Source of the DNA: Conus ventricosus
Lineage: Eukaryota > Mollusca > Gastropoda > Neogastropoda > Conidae
Assembly (NCBI GenBank): GCA_018398815.1
Contig: CM031614.1
Coordinates: 46,452,873 to 46,516,872 of the forward strand
DNA length: 64,000 nucleotides
Direction: 5' to 3'
The notes under the pieces were generated by a model. That model saw only the letters and a program-made list of their open reading frames with translations. It did no database searches and had not been told where the DNA came from. Positions 10,123 to 22,692 of the stretch are shown here, one piece after another. How positions within the stretch are numbered: position 1 is the stretch's first letter; each line of letters begins with the position of its first letter. The translations under genes and the position numbers were made by a program.

Positions 10123-13100
10123 GCTTTCATTCAAAATGATCATTATAGTCATTGTTGAGTTGTGAACAGAAGGGAAGCAGCAGAAATGGTGTGTAAACGC
10201 TACTGGATGAAAGCCGATGCAGCAAGGTTTCTTGGCCCAAGTGTGTTGATTGCAAGACGCATTTATGAATCGTTACGGTCTGCTTTCTTGCGGATCCCAA
10301 AAGTCAAACTAAGAGATTATCCTGTGATTAAGATTTTTTTTTTCCTCCTGCAGAATTTGATATAGCTTTCTCATCAGCTGCATTATAATCTGCAGGGAAC
10401 ACCCATCCCCCTTCCCCCTACTATTATCTGCAAATGCCAGAATCAGGAAGCTTTTCATTTTTTGCCCTGTGATTGTTTGGTTTCTTCAGGTTTCAGTGTC
10501 TGTGTTTGTGTCATGAAATCTGTGGCTAGTGTAAACTCTGATGGCGAACAGTGATCTGAGGGAGTTTTTTTTTTCTCCCTACATGTTGAAAAGTGAAGTT
10601 TTTGTTTTCTCTTTCTTTCTTTTCTGTCGTTTGTTTTCCTACTGTAATGTCTGTTTTAATTTGCTCACCATTATTAATAAAGGAAAAGAAAATCCTATTG
10701 ATAATCATAAAAAAAATTGTTACAGATTGTGGTCAGTGCAATGTAGAATGTCTGATCTTTTGCTGTTGTTTTATTACAAAAAAGAGAAGTTACAGTGGAA
10801 TGTCTTGTGTTTTTCATTTATGTTGCCGTTTCTTTTCTTTGTCCTTTTGTTTGGTTGAAGTTTGTTACTTTACACTCAAACATTTGTTGTTTACACCTTA
10901 AGATTGAAATATGAAGTTTGTTACTGCTTTAGACTTAGCTCAACTATTGGAAAGTCAGTTTGGTGAAAATAAAAGAAATGGACAGTTTAAAATGAATGTA
11001 AATTGTTAGAAAGGCAAAACAAAGAATCACATTAGCTGTTTTTGTTTTTAAAAGAAAAATGAGTTGGTTGTAGCAGTGATCATAGCATTAAAAACATTTT
11101 TTTTTATTGAAAAGTGGATGAGAACATAAGCTGTTGTGATGTGTGTGTTGTTACAGAAATAAGACTTATGTAGACAACGTGGACATTCTGAAAGAGTGAA
11201 TGGAATTTTAAGTATTGAATTGTCTTTGCCCTTCGTCTCCACATTTACAATCGGTCAGCGTGCACGATTTATGAACCACCGAAAAATATAATAAAAATTA
11301 AAAAAAAAAAAAAGTATAGATCAAAGTTTTGTGTGTGAGCTATTGAACGTTGATGTGTGTGTTCTTTGTGTGTGTATTGAGAGTGTGTGTGCAAATGATC
11401 AAGATATGTAGAGTGCATGCAGATGTATTCTAATGTGTATTTTTTATGAAGTATGAAGATGTGTTCAGTGCCTGTTGGTAGTTGTGCATGAGTGGGTGCA
11501 AAGGTCAGGGCTCTCTACTCATTTACTTGCTGTGAGGCGATCAGAATGAACCACTAAAATACTCCAACACAAATGATGCTTTCCTGTAGTTGATTTGGGG
11601 ATGGGAGAGGGAGAATGAGGGACAGAAGATTTTTATTTCCTGAAATCTCAAAACCAGATGTCGGGTGCAACATGTACTATTACAGGGCATGCTTCGATGA
11701 ATTCAGACTTCTCTTGTATCTGATTTGAACTTTACAGATAGTGTGAGATTGTTGCTGTTTTTTCAAACTAGTGTAAACAGAATACTTCTCTCTTTTTTTT
11801 CTTTTCTTTTTTTCCCCACACATTTTATTCAAGTAACAGGAGAGCTTACATATGCACAGAAAGAGGACAGTGTGCAGAGATTTTCACAGAATACTTCTCT
11901 TATGAAAAGCCCAGTAAATTGTCTTTTCAAAGCTGAAGTGTGAGGAAGAGAATGCATCAAAGGAACTAGCTGAATGAATTATGAATTATGTTTGAACATT
12001 AAAAATCATGAATATCCAACCTTTGTTGTTGTTGTTGGAAATCTGGTCCCAATTCTTCAGAGGAAGAGGCCATTTTAACAGGGAAAGGGGTTGATAATGA
12101 CTGTAGCTGTTGATGGAAGTTGTCCATACATTGAATACTGAAGTGAACAGAGTGTGCACAGTCAGCATGTCTTTACTTTGATCAACAGAAATGTAGGCTG
12201 ATGGTGGCTGTTTTGTAATCTAACTACGAGGATGAGTCCTGAAGAGTATTGACTGAACAACCAACTAACAAAACAAGCATGAGTATTTAATTCTTCATTT
12301 ATAAAGGCCCAGTACAGTTACAGCAGTAAGAAAGAGAAAAGAATCTGAAGAGTGAAGATGATTAAGGAAGTCAGAAAAAAAAAAATTGTTCAACTTTTAA
12401 AGAGAGGACTTGTTATTCAGGATGCTGTCTGTCTTAGTGACAAGAATCATGTAACTGTAGACTGTTTTGTCATTAATAATTCTGTTACCAGTTGCAAAAA
12501 TGTTAAAAGCTTTGTACATCAACATATTCAAAGTCACAGCAAATAAGGGGAATAAATAATTAGACATATTTTACAAGAAGAAACATGGATACATATCATT
12601 TGAAAAACCGCATGTCCATGTTTCAATAAGAAAGACAAAATGATAATAATAAAAAAGGCTAAGGAAGCTAATCTGGAATATTCAGGGGAAAGAAGCTCTA
12701 GATTATAAAAATCTAAGACAATGCTGATATGAATTGTCAGGAAAAAATCCCTCGTGAGGGAAAATTCCGTCAGATCCAGTTCTGTCTGTTTACTTGAGTT
12801 ATTACATTATTAGAAGAAAGAAATTAGCAAATAGAACATAGTAATGGGGGAAGTGTTCTTTCTAGTTTAAAAAATCCCCAAAGAGGGAAAATTCAGTCAG
12901 ACCCAGATAATATATGTATTTGAGTGACTGCACTATGAGAGGAAAGAAAAACAAAGCGCTTTTGTTACATTGGTGCACAGAGCCAGGAAATATCCAGTTG
13001 AAAAGTGCTGAAAATAGCCCATCCTTTGGCTACCAGCAGCGTTACTGCAGTGTGCATCTGGTACAAATTAGTTCTACACTGCAATGCAGTCACCGAGATA

Positions 13101-15563
13101 ATTAAGCCATAATCATCCTCTGTCATCTAATGACCAGTGGGTTATAGGGCTGCCAAAGAAAGACACGGAACATTTGAGTATTGCTAGTAATTTTTGTTAG
13201 GGCTCATCTCCTCTCTATGTATTACATGCTGGACAGATGTTGTTCTTGACAACTCAAGTCTGAACGTTGCAGGTTCCCAAGTTCACCTTACATAACCTGT
13301 GTTTTTACTGTGTTTACCCCTATTCAGATGTTGCGGGTCCTGGTGGACCCGAAGAGTTCTTAAGAGTTTATATACTTCACCTGGGCCCATACTCAGTGCG
13401 CTGCAGAACTCATTACTGCTCTTTAAAATCAGGGTTTGCCATGACCCATGTTTCATCAGAAGTGCGCAGGTGAAATGACGCACCCAATTATTTCTTTTCC
13501 TTTTGACGCACACACACCAAAATTGGCTGACGTAGAGAAAATTACATTTTTGAAAATTGGCCAAAATTTATTGGAATGGTTGTGCCGATTCCAGAGATTA
13601 AAGGCTTATTTGTGTGCTGGCAACAGAGGTAGCTAGTAAGCATGCATAAGGTAAATCCACGAAACACTCTCATGGCCAAGAGGATTTTAATAAGCGCAGC
13701 ATTTCTTCTGTATCTGCACATGCATAAAGGAGGTTAAGTCACTTAATGTCTACAAACATGTTGATTTGGGGGATCAGGACAAACAATGTGTTTGCACACC
13801 GAATCGGCCATGGTTTACACCTGCAACCCGTAATGTTGAGAATCCAGCACTCAAAGCTCTGGCACAAAGCAAACTCTCAGTACTTGATGATTACAGTATG
13901 TGTTTCTCTATCTGAATAAAACCAGCGACTTGAGAACCATTTTAAGAGCATCTCATGATCGTCAGCAGACTAGTATAAACTTCTAGCTCTCATTGTGTAT
14001 CTGTATGAGTCATGTAGACCTTTTGTCCACAAGTTTACTAGAGATCCCTACAAAGACCGTACTAGGGCTGAAAAAGACGTGCCTGCCAAGATGACTGGCC
14101 AAAATTGTGAAGAATTGTGTAATTTCCAGTTAATAAATGCACACATCTAAAACCTGTTGTACTCTCTCAGTCTGGTGACAACAATCACAGAAATGCACGT
14201 TACACACACATGTGCATGCGTGCGCGAGCACACACACATGAACACGCACACACACACACACACAAAACACATCGCACACAACACATTCAGAGATTAATGT
14301 TATATGTCACGGAAAGAATATGGCAGCCTATCGCTCCACAAAGATTTTATTTAATAATTGTGTCATAGTTCACTCTAAATCCAAACGTTTTTTTTTCTCT
14401 CATCTTTTTGATTTGTTGTGTGTTTTAAATCTAGATTACTGATGCTTAGGCCTGATTATAAATTTGTCTAAACCCAAGTAGAAGAGATAATGTTTATCAA
14501 TACAGTCAACTCCAATTCTCATGTGTTCAGGGTTGTAAACACTATGTGGCAACACTTTTAAGTGCATTAAGAAAGAAAGGAACACAAAAAAACAACATAT
14601 ATATGTATATATGCTTCTGCTTTCAGTGACATAGTCAACATAGTCCATGAATGAGTATGAAGGTTGTTGTTGTTGTTGTTGTCGTACCCTGGCTAAAAGA
14701 CTCCAGGGATCATCCGAACAGCCGAAGCATTTGAACACTATGGCACAAACGCATCAGCTGGGGATGAGAACATTACGTGTGTGACCGTTTTTTATTACCC
14801 CCCACATGGGCAGCCACACTCCGACTTCGGGGATTTGGGAGACTGTGTTATGCTAGGAGCTTGTCACGACTGAAGACAATCCCCACATAACTATGCAGAG
14901 CATAACAACATTTTGATGTAGCCTTGGTGTTCTGGCCTATGTCAATTGGTCTGACACAGCCTTAAGCCAAGGCGTAATGAGTATGAAGGGATTGCAGTTC
15001 CGACAAAGAGCATGCATGTGGCTGGTCTTTGTCAGCTTTGTTTTGATTGGCCAACTTTGACCAGTCCAGATGGGCTGTATTTTGTCAAAAGCGGCCCCTG
15101 AAACCAAGCTGTCCTACTTTCTTTTCAAGAAATGCATCTCACATCCCTGGAATCTGCCGCGACAATTTCGTCAGCTGTCATTTGTGGAGAAATACTGAGG
15201 GTTCTTTCAGAATGACTTGTATTCCACCTTCTGGAGGTTCTGTGCTTGTCATCTCCTCTTTTCTGTAACTCTCCTTGAATCTACCTTTGTGTTGTTTTGG
15301 CGGTTTTTCTTCTTCTTTGCTCTACTGTCTTTCACTGTCCCGCCATTGTAGCGCATGGACCTACTTTAATTCTGGGAAATCTGCACACGCATTTCTCTCT
15401 TGTTCAATGTGTAACTTGCCAGCTTGGTGTTGTAAACTGATGACTGGGTAGTGAAAATGCACATTTTTTCAGGGTAGAGTGCAGTCTTGTGTCTTCGCAA
15501 GACTTCTTCATTTTTTTTAACGTATTTTTGTGGCACTGTACTGTTTACTATCGATTTTTATAC

Positions 15564-15599
15564 TTTTTTTTTTTTTTTTTTTTGGGGGGGGGGGGGGGG
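15564..15599. repeat. Poly(T)-poly(G) tract
   Basis: 20 T followed directly by 16 G. This strongly strand-asymmetric junction is a likely site of sequencing error or of non-B DNA. Confidence 0.85.
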
Positions 15600-15702
15600 A
15601 TGATTGTTGTTAAATTGAGATCAATAGATTAAGGGGAATGCCTGGCACTGTCAGAAGGGGCTTAGCATTATAACCCTTCAGGATATCAACAGATCAGTTA
15701 AT

Positions 15703-15703
<1 letters not shown>

Positions 15704-15738
<35 letters not shown>
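15704..15738. repeat. Poly(C) tract
   Basis: 35 consecutive C. Confidence 0.85.
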
Positions 15739-15745
<7 letters not shown>

Positions 15746-16126
15746 GCGGTGCAGCCTGAAAAGGCGCTGTGCGGTCAGCTGGGCTATAAGGATAATAACA
15801 ATATTATGATGACAACGATTTCACAAGCTGTCAGCTCCCATCATCGCTGTTAACAGTTCTCACCAGTAACCAACTCCATCTCACAGTCTGTTGTAACAAT
15901 TCTCACCAGCTATCAACCCCTTATCATACCATCTGTTGTGTCAACTGTCTGTCTCAAGCTGTTGTGATAATTCTCACGAGATTTCGACTCCATCCTACCA
16001 GCTATCAACTTGATCTTACAGTCAGTTGTTGTCATAATTCTCATCAGCTCTCGGTTCCAACCCAGTCTTTGTAGTTGCAAAAATTAAGGATTGAAAATGT
16101 AAAGAAAGTGGTTTGATTTGGTTCTT

Positions 16127-16152
16127 GGGGGGGGGGGGGGGGGGGGGGGGGG
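16127..16152. repeat. Poly(G) tract
   Basis: 26 consecutive G. Confidence 0.85.
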
Positions 16153-17699
16153 AATCAGCTGGCAAGTAAAATGCAAGGGAGACTAAAATGATGTTTTAGA
16201 TCCTCAACAAGAAAGGAACAGTATAGTGGCTGTGTCAAAGCTAGAGATTACCAGTTTGTTTTCTAGGTGGGGGAGAGAGAAGGGAAGGCAGCTAATCCTC
16301 CGGAGATTTGGCAACAAATTGACACCCCCAGCATACACTGTTTTCGCACATCCTATGGAAACACATGAGAAAGCTGGAAAGGAAAAAAGCTGCATTTACA
16401 GTATTAATTGGTTTGGGTAGGTAAAGGAAAAACAAACTGCACAATAAACAAAATCATTGTTATACAGTCCTGATTTTTAAAAAAATTTTAGAACAATTTT
16501 GTCTCGGGCATTTCTATCGATTGTCGTAGTCATATCTATCTATGAATCTATCTGGGTAGATAGATATTGAGAAATAGATTAGATAGATATAGAGATATAC
16601 ATTGACTAAAAGGAAGTTAACATGGTCTTGATGTCAGAATATATACAGGTCACACATTTCTCATAATTTAAAAGAAATTAGATCTTTTTGCCAAGAATTT
16701 TTTTTAATCTCTGTGTCTCACTCTCTCTCTCTCTTCTCTTGGAAAAGAAAAAAAAAATCTCGAACCAGAGAAACATTTCAATAAGTTTTTTTCTTTATAC
16801 GGCATAATGAAAGAATTTGGTCACAATTTTGGGTTTTTATGTTTACTATGGCTACAACTTGTTTGTACGCAACATTGTGTATCTTTCATATTTGTCATCA
16901 CATTGCTCAAAAAAGCAGCAGTAGCTTTTGCTCTTATCTCCTTGGTCCAAACTTTGATGAATCTTATTACTATGGTAACCATACTCCAAAGGTCAAGAAT
17001 ATCAAATTAAATCACATTAGTGTTGGTCTTTCCAACAAAACGGCCATCTTCTCATGAAATCTTATGATTTGAGTATTTTTTCCTTAACCAAGACGTGAAA
17101 ATGTGTACTGTTTACATGAGGATGATCTGAAATGTAAAGCATTAAAATGTTTTTTGCACATTGCCAATAAAGTCAACAAAGCATGAATGATGAGAAAAGC
17201 CAGTTATACTCTTGTGATGCTCTTTGAAAATTTTAAGGTGTGAATATGTGTCCATTGATTTCTGTCTGAAGGTAGAAAAAAGCCCAGTACATTTTGTATG
17301 ATGTGCTTGGTGAATGTGAAAGTACCCTGTGCTTTGTGTATGGTGTCATAAATGTTCACTACTGTTTGCTACATTTCAGATATGGAGAGGTTCTGTGGTC
17401 ATGCATATTATTTGATAGGAAACAATTTGCAGAATGTGCAAGAAGAGTGCTGAGATTAGTCGATGTGCAATCATTTCTACTGAAAAGTGTGTTTGTTCTA
17501 AGTATCCATACAGGACATGTATCATGTTGATAAACTGTTCAATTCCATGAATTTTTTTTAGACACTTTTCCCTTTCTTCTCTCCACAGTTTCACATTATT
17601 TTTTTTTCCCTTAAGATTTTGCATCTTCGGTAATTGTATAAACAGAATTCACAGGATTAGCTGAAACAGTTTCACTGATATTGATATATCACATGCACG

Positions 17700-17727
17700 C
17701 GCGCGCATGCACACACACACACACACA

Positions 17728-17758
<31 letters not shown>

Positions 17759-17792
17759 ACACACACACCACACTCTCCATAACTTTCTAAGA

Positions 17793-17854
<62 letters not shown>

Positions 17855-17966
17855 ACACACACACATACATCACACACACGCACACACACACACACACGCA
17901 CACACACTACATACATACATACACACACACACCACACACACACACCACACACACACACACCACACA
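17700..17966. repeat. Compound (AC)n array
   Basis: Long CA-rich array with CACCACA interruptions. A short non-repeat segment containing CCATAACTTTCTAAGATC near 17,770-17,792 recurs as CCATAACTTTGCAAGATC near 17,967-17,984, so the array grew by segmental duplication. Confidence 0.9.
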
Positions 17967-18621
17967 CCATAACTTTGCAAGATCAACTGGAAAATAAGTG
18001 GGTTTCTTTTCTGTGTATGCAGTTTCCATTTTTGCACGGACATGCAAACAAAGAAGTGTTATCCGCAGTTACCTGTGATTATGTGCATGATCTGTCCCGA
18101 CCATATCAAGACTCAGAATGGTGATCCTACACATACAGGTGGTTGAGGGCCACTTCAGTGTAATGTATGTGGAAGTGAGGATAGTCTGCGTGTGCTTCAT
18201 TGAAGGTCAAGTTTTCATCAGCGTTGTGCTACAAACTTGTTTTATGGGTGATGTTTCGCTGTTGGACAATACAGGGTGACCAAATCAAATACATGTATTG
18301 CAATCTTGGACTGGGTTCTGGTTGTTCATTCACATGTCTGGATCAGACTTGGTGTGTTCTCTTTCCCAAATTCTGATGCACATTTGACACACAGAGATAC
18401 CCTTCACATGAACAAATCTTTCTCGCTCTCTCCCTCTTTCTGTATGTCTTAGATATGTGCAACACTTGCACCCCAGACACATGTACTTGCACACCTATGC
18501 ATATACACTTACAGATACACTTGCAAACACGTATTTAGACATAAGAATATAGGTTTCTGGATTCTGGATTCGACATTAGAAAAGTAGTTACAGACTCAGA
18601 ATCAAAAACTACTGGAGAATA

Positions 18622-18650
18622 TTTCGACAGGGTCGCCCTGTCTTCTTCAG
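18622..18650 (-). ncRNA. Hammerhead-like ribozyme core, left arm
   Basis: On the minus strand, CTGAAGA (matching CUGANGA) is followed by a GACAGGG..CCCTGTC hairpin and GAAA. This order is that of the hammerhead catalytic core with stem II. Stems I and III and the cleavage triplet are not clearly resolved, so activity is hypothetical. Confidence 0.4.
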
Positions 18651-18713
18651 CTCACTGTTGCTGTTGTGGCAGCGAGGCTTCATGGGACGACTGTTGTGGG
18701 GGATGAACGGTTG

Positions 18714-19208
18714 TCAGGATCTGATTGTAGATGGGGGGAGTTCAAAGCCTTGAACTCTGTTCAGGCTGGGGCGTCTGGTCTTAATTTCGATGGCTTCTTT
18801 AACTTTTCTTTTTGTGAGGAAGGGTTCTTGAGACAGGATCTTGGTTTCTTGGGGGTTGAAACTGTGGCCTGTGACTTGTAGATGTTCATGTATGGCAGAA
18901 GTAGATCGGTTTTGGTGTTCCTGTAGACGGGTGGTGAGTGGTTTTGCTGTCTCGCCAATATAGGTATGGGTACAGTCTTGACACCCTACCTGGTACACTA
19001 CACCACACTGTTTGAGGGGGTCCATTTTGTCTTTGACATGGGTCAGTTGCTGGCGTAGGGAGTTGGTGGGTTTGTGGAACACTTTGCATCCATGTTGTTG
19101 GAAGGTCCTGGCTAGACGCTCTGAGACTCCTTTAATGTAAGGGATCCCCACTTTCACAGTGTCCGTATCTGTAGATGAAGGGTAGCGAATTCTATGCCAC
19201 AACAGCAA
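18714..19208 (-). pseudogene. Penelope-like GIY-YIG endonuclease domain fragment
   Basis: A 164-codon frame matches the C-terminal end of Penelope-like reverse transcriptase/endonuclease proteins, which nick target DNA for retrotransposition. In the frame's numbering, the GIY-equivalent is GVVYQV (69-74). A CQDC pair (76-79) precedes the YIG motif in HTYIGET (81-87). The catalytic Arg is probably R94 in TTRLQEH, the acidic residue E141 in EAIEI, and a conserved Asn lies in SLNRV (148-152). The N-terminal part (IPYIKGVSERL) is the usual linker after the reverse transcriptase. The Met at the 5' end lies inside the inverted arm, so it is not a native start. No RT domain remains, so the fragment is non-autonomous. 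Confidence 0.85.
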
Positions 19209-19215
19209 CAGTGAG

Positions 19216-19244
19216 CTGAAGAAGACGGGGCGACCCTGTCGAAA
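19216..19244 (+). ncRNA. Hammerhead-like ribozyme core, right arm
   Basis: Mirror copy of the left-arm core: CTGAAGA at 19,216-19,222, stem-loop at 19,223-19,240 and GAAA at 19,241-19,244. One stem position differs from the left arm (GACGGGG against GACAGGG), weakening one pair. Confidence 0.4.
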
Positions 19245-19294
19245 TATTCTCCAAGTAAGTTTTTGATTCTGAGTCTGTAACTACTTTTCTAATG

Positions 19295-21011
19295 TATTTA
19301 CACATTTTGTGCTCATGCACTCACACATACACACACTCACACAAATACCACTACACTCTTAAACACAGAAAGACACAGTCAACACCATAATCTTAAATCT
19401 TTCCTATGCACAACCCTCTCATACACATACATGCCGAATACCCTCTTAGTGTCCCTTCACATCACAGTCCTCTTCACCCATTCTCTCTCACACACATATA
19501 CCCCATCCCTCCATGGACATGATCATGCATCCCACATCCCTCTCCTCTTTCCTTGTCTTTTTTTCTCTAGTCTGCTTTGAGTGAAATAACAAAATTGGAG
19601 ACAAGAACGGAGAGTGGAAAGATTTACATTGAAGATGTACAAACATGCATGCAAACACACTCTACCGGTACACGTGCATGCCCACACGGAGTAATATAAG
19701 TTTGAAGCAGGAGTTACATCGGCAACACTGAAGGTGTGATATGGCTTTCTTCAGAAATGTGATGTGCAGCTACATTTTGGGCAAACAACTGAACTGCATT
19801 CAGTCTCTATCCTTTGGGAGCGCTGCACTTTATGTCCAGGACTTTGAGCTGCTGATGCTCAAACATTCACACCCTTGTTGACAAAAGCAAAGCATGTGTT
19901 TGATTTGCCCCAGAGTCCCCAAACAATCTCAACATAATCTATTTTTGACCACTATAAATATACAGGTACCCAAGGCAAGAATTTTAGCATGGTGCGTTGT
20001 CACAATCCCCAAATAATCTCATTATAAATCATTTTCTTTACCTCTGAAATGTACTGATATCCATGGCATGCTGCGTTTTGCATTGTGTGTCAAAGTCATA
20101 AAGCAAGTAGGTTCTGTGTTTTCAGAGGTGTTTCGAGGATGTGGCATCTTCACTAAGACGCTCCTGTCTATCGTCTGGTAGTCTTATTGTGAAGGGAGGA
20201 GATGTCAGTGGGGGGAGGGGAGGGGGGGGGGTGGTGGGAGGGGGGCAGATTGTGTTTCATGGCTTCCTCCAGAACTATGCCAAGTCTTGGGGAGAAGTGC
20301 GATTTGTGGGTGCCAAACCTCTGCATCATGCAACCTCAACATTATGGAGAGAGCTGAATCATTGTCATGGTGTGGGATGTGGAGGGGAGCGATGGAAAGG
20401 GTAAGGGACAGGTATTCTGTTGTTCGGGCCCAAGGCGTCAAAGAGACCCACCATAAACGCCCAGATTTCTCCTTGCCCCACCATCCCTGTACAACCTGGA
20501 GACGGGATGCAGGGGTAAGAAGGAGTCACCACACCAAGACTTTTAAGAAATTTTGTGACAATGGAAAAGTATGCCCACCCTGAAAACATTAACATTACCT
20601 GCCATCAACAGACCAGCCTAGAGAAACCCCAGCAATATTCACAGATCAATGTGGGGTCATCAAATTTCCACATCTCCCTGAGGACCAATAAATCACTGTT
20701 GGCACCAGCATCCATGCACAGATTCATGCAGTTAGCTGTACAAAATCTGGATCTTTGATGTCTGTACAGTCCACTAGGCAGACATGCTCAGTGTCTTGAT
20801 CACAATGCCTCGACAATCAGCCTGGACATAAATTTCAAACCCAAGCAAACAGTTTCTCTTTCTACACTGTAACTACAAACAGGCCAACAGTTTTGCCAGT
20901 CAGTTGGATCAGATTGGATTCTCCAAAGATCTGCAGCTTCAACAGAACCTGAACGGGGAGACTGAAGCCTTGAGCTTGGTCATCCTTAATGCTTCCCACC
21001 CTTCTGTTTTG

Positions 21012-21045
<34 letters not shown>

Positions 21046-21060
21046 CACACACACACACTC

Positions 21061-21101
<41 letters not shown>

Positions 21102-21654
21102 AACCTTTCTTTAAGAAGTCATGAGAAGCTACAGATCCTACTGGACTGAGAACCTTAACAGCAGAAACTGGTGCAATACAAGAAGCTGAAGCAAAGCCTA
21201 CAGAAGAAAACATCATCGCCCTAAGGGCATAACCATCATGACACAGACAAGCCTTCCCCAGAACGCACAAAGGTCTCGCTAAAGGTAGCATCTGCATGAA
21301 TACATGGGCCTTCCTCCAGAAGGCATGAAGATCTGTCTGAAGGCAGCAACTGTCGCACAGACCACACAAATACACACAGACACCCCCCCCCCACCCCCCC
21401 CCCTCTCCTCTCTCTCTCTCTCAGTGTTTTGAACTAGACCTAAAGTTGCCAAATCTGTGTATGTGTGTGAGTGTGTCTGCATGTGTGTGGTGTGTGTGTG
21501 AAGCTAGAACAAAAGTAACCAAAACATGGTCTTTTTGGCTGTGTCAGCGTCTGTGTGCATGCATGTGTGTTTGCGCGCGCGCGCACGTGTGTGTGTGTGT
21601 GTGTTGTGTGTGCATGTGTGTGTGTGCCTGTGTGTGTGTGTGTGTGTGTGTGCG

Positions 21655-21689
<35 letters not shown>

Positions 21690-22060
21690 GTGTGTGTTGT
21701 GTGTGTGTGTGTTGTGTGTGTGTGTGAGAGATTCAAAGGAATGAACATGTGTTACCGTTAGTTGAATTAAAAAAAAAAAAGTGGCAATTACTGGAGTGAA
21801 TCTACAGGTTTTAAATAAGGGTATCTACAAATAAAACTGATGAAAAACTGGTACTGGTACCCAGCTATACTCATGTCTGCATATGTGCTAGATGAATTGT
21901 CAGTGCAAAAAAACATCCTTTTAAAGAACTGTGTGCATTTGTTTCGCTACTGGACAAAGATTCTCCACCGATTACGACTTCCTGCCTCACTGTTACCTTC
22001 AAAACTAAATAAAGAATCTAGTTGCAAAGCGAGACGACTGCAGGCGGAAATCTAAACAAA
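19295..22060. other. Non-coding stretch, mixed repeats
   Basis: No gene recognised. It holds adjacent (CA)n and (TG)n runs at about 21,015-21,098 that can fold on each other, C/TC-rich DNA near 21,380-21,425, and a TG-rich array at about 21,560-21,728. Confidence 0.5.
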
Positions 22061-22381
22061 TCTTAAATAAATGTTGGCGAACCGCCCAGAGAACGTGGAC
22101 AAACGAGTCACAAGACAAAACACAACGCGTTTTCGACCTCTTAGGTCTTCCTCGGTGAGACATAAACGAATAAAACAACGAAATTCACTTAGCTTTGATT
22201 GCTTTGAAGGCGTTGCGGTGAACCCTAAGCGATCTGAAGCGATCAAAGCTAAGTGAATTTTCGTTGTTTAATTCGTTTATGTCTCACCCGAGGAAGACCT
22301 AAGAGGTCGAAACGCGTTGTGTTTTGTCTTGTGACTCGTTTGTCCGCGTTCTCTGGGCGGTTCGCTAACATTTATTTAAGA
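22061..22381. mobile_element. Hairpin element 2 with hammerhead-like cores
   Basis: Arms 22,061-22,204 and 22,237-22,381 are about 95% reverse complementary around a 32-nt loop. Each arm carries a motif like that of the Penelope-like element at 18.6-19.3 kb: CCGAGGA, a GACCTAAGAGGTC hairpin, then GAAAC. The right-arm copy is at 22,288-22,312. There is no coding capacity. It resembles an inverted dimer of Penelope-type terminal repeats. Confidence 0.6.
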
Positions 22382-22479
22382 TTTAAATAAAGAATGTTTT
22401 CAATACGTGGTTTGAAACTTTCGAAACAAAAACCGACATACATATGTTTTTGAATATGTGGTTTGGAACTTTCGAAACA

Positions 22480-22692
22480 AAAACCGACGTGGCACAAACG
22501 AAATTTTGACCAATAGAAAAATTACAAAGTCTTAACTGCTGACTGCATTTGCAGAATATCCGGTTTTTTCTTAACGCAGACGACACAGTGCTTGCGGCAG
22601 ATCGAAGCAGCTGTTTCGGTTGTGTTCCTCTAGTCTTTGCTCCTGAAATCAAAAAAAATTGTATTCCTGGACAGAAAACAGACAAACCAAAG
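22480..22692 (+). promoter_or_regulatory. Putative nucleobindin promoter and 5' UTR exon
   Basis: A strong splice donor (CCAAAG|GTAAGG) lies at 22,692/22,693 on the nucleobindin strand, about 2.2 kb before the acceptor of the signal-peptide exon, and no good coding frame leads into it. This fits a non-coding first exon. Upstream lie GACGTGGC at 22,486-22,493 (reverse complement GCCACGTC, the core bound by XBP1/ATF6-type bZIP factors) and a CCAAT box at 22,510-22,514, 16 nt apart. No TATA box is evident, and the transcription start is unknown. Mammalian NUCB1 is reported to be ATF6-responsive, which makes these motifs plausible. The linkage to nucleobindin is inferred. Confidence 0.35.

Larger units (their letters stand above)
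10123..18573. other. Long stretch without recognised genes
   Basis: AT-rich DNA with no exon I can support. Contents include a diverged duplication near 12,740-12,910 (copies sharing GAGGGAAAATTC and CAGTCAGA-type sequence), a (GTT)n run near 14,664-14,682, three long G/C homopolymers between 15.5 and 16.2 kb, and a compound CA array at 17.7-18.0 kb. Confidence 0.5.
18574..19294 (-). mobile_element. Penelope-like element remnant in inverted arms
   Basis: Arms of about 98-100 bp (18,574-18,671 and 19,195-19,294) are near-perfect reverse complements. They enclose a minus-strand frame encoding only the C-terminal endonuclease part of a Penelope-like retroelement. The reverse transcriptase is absent. 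Both arms carry a hammerhead-like core (CTGAAGA, hairpin, GAAA). Inverted or direct terminal repeats and hammerhead motifs are known for Penelope-like elements. This copy looks like a deletion derivative. Confidence 0.8.

Noticed and set aside
22071..22256. 61-codon frame in hairpin element 2
   Set aside because: It spans arm, loop and arm of a palindrome, so it is not a protein gene.
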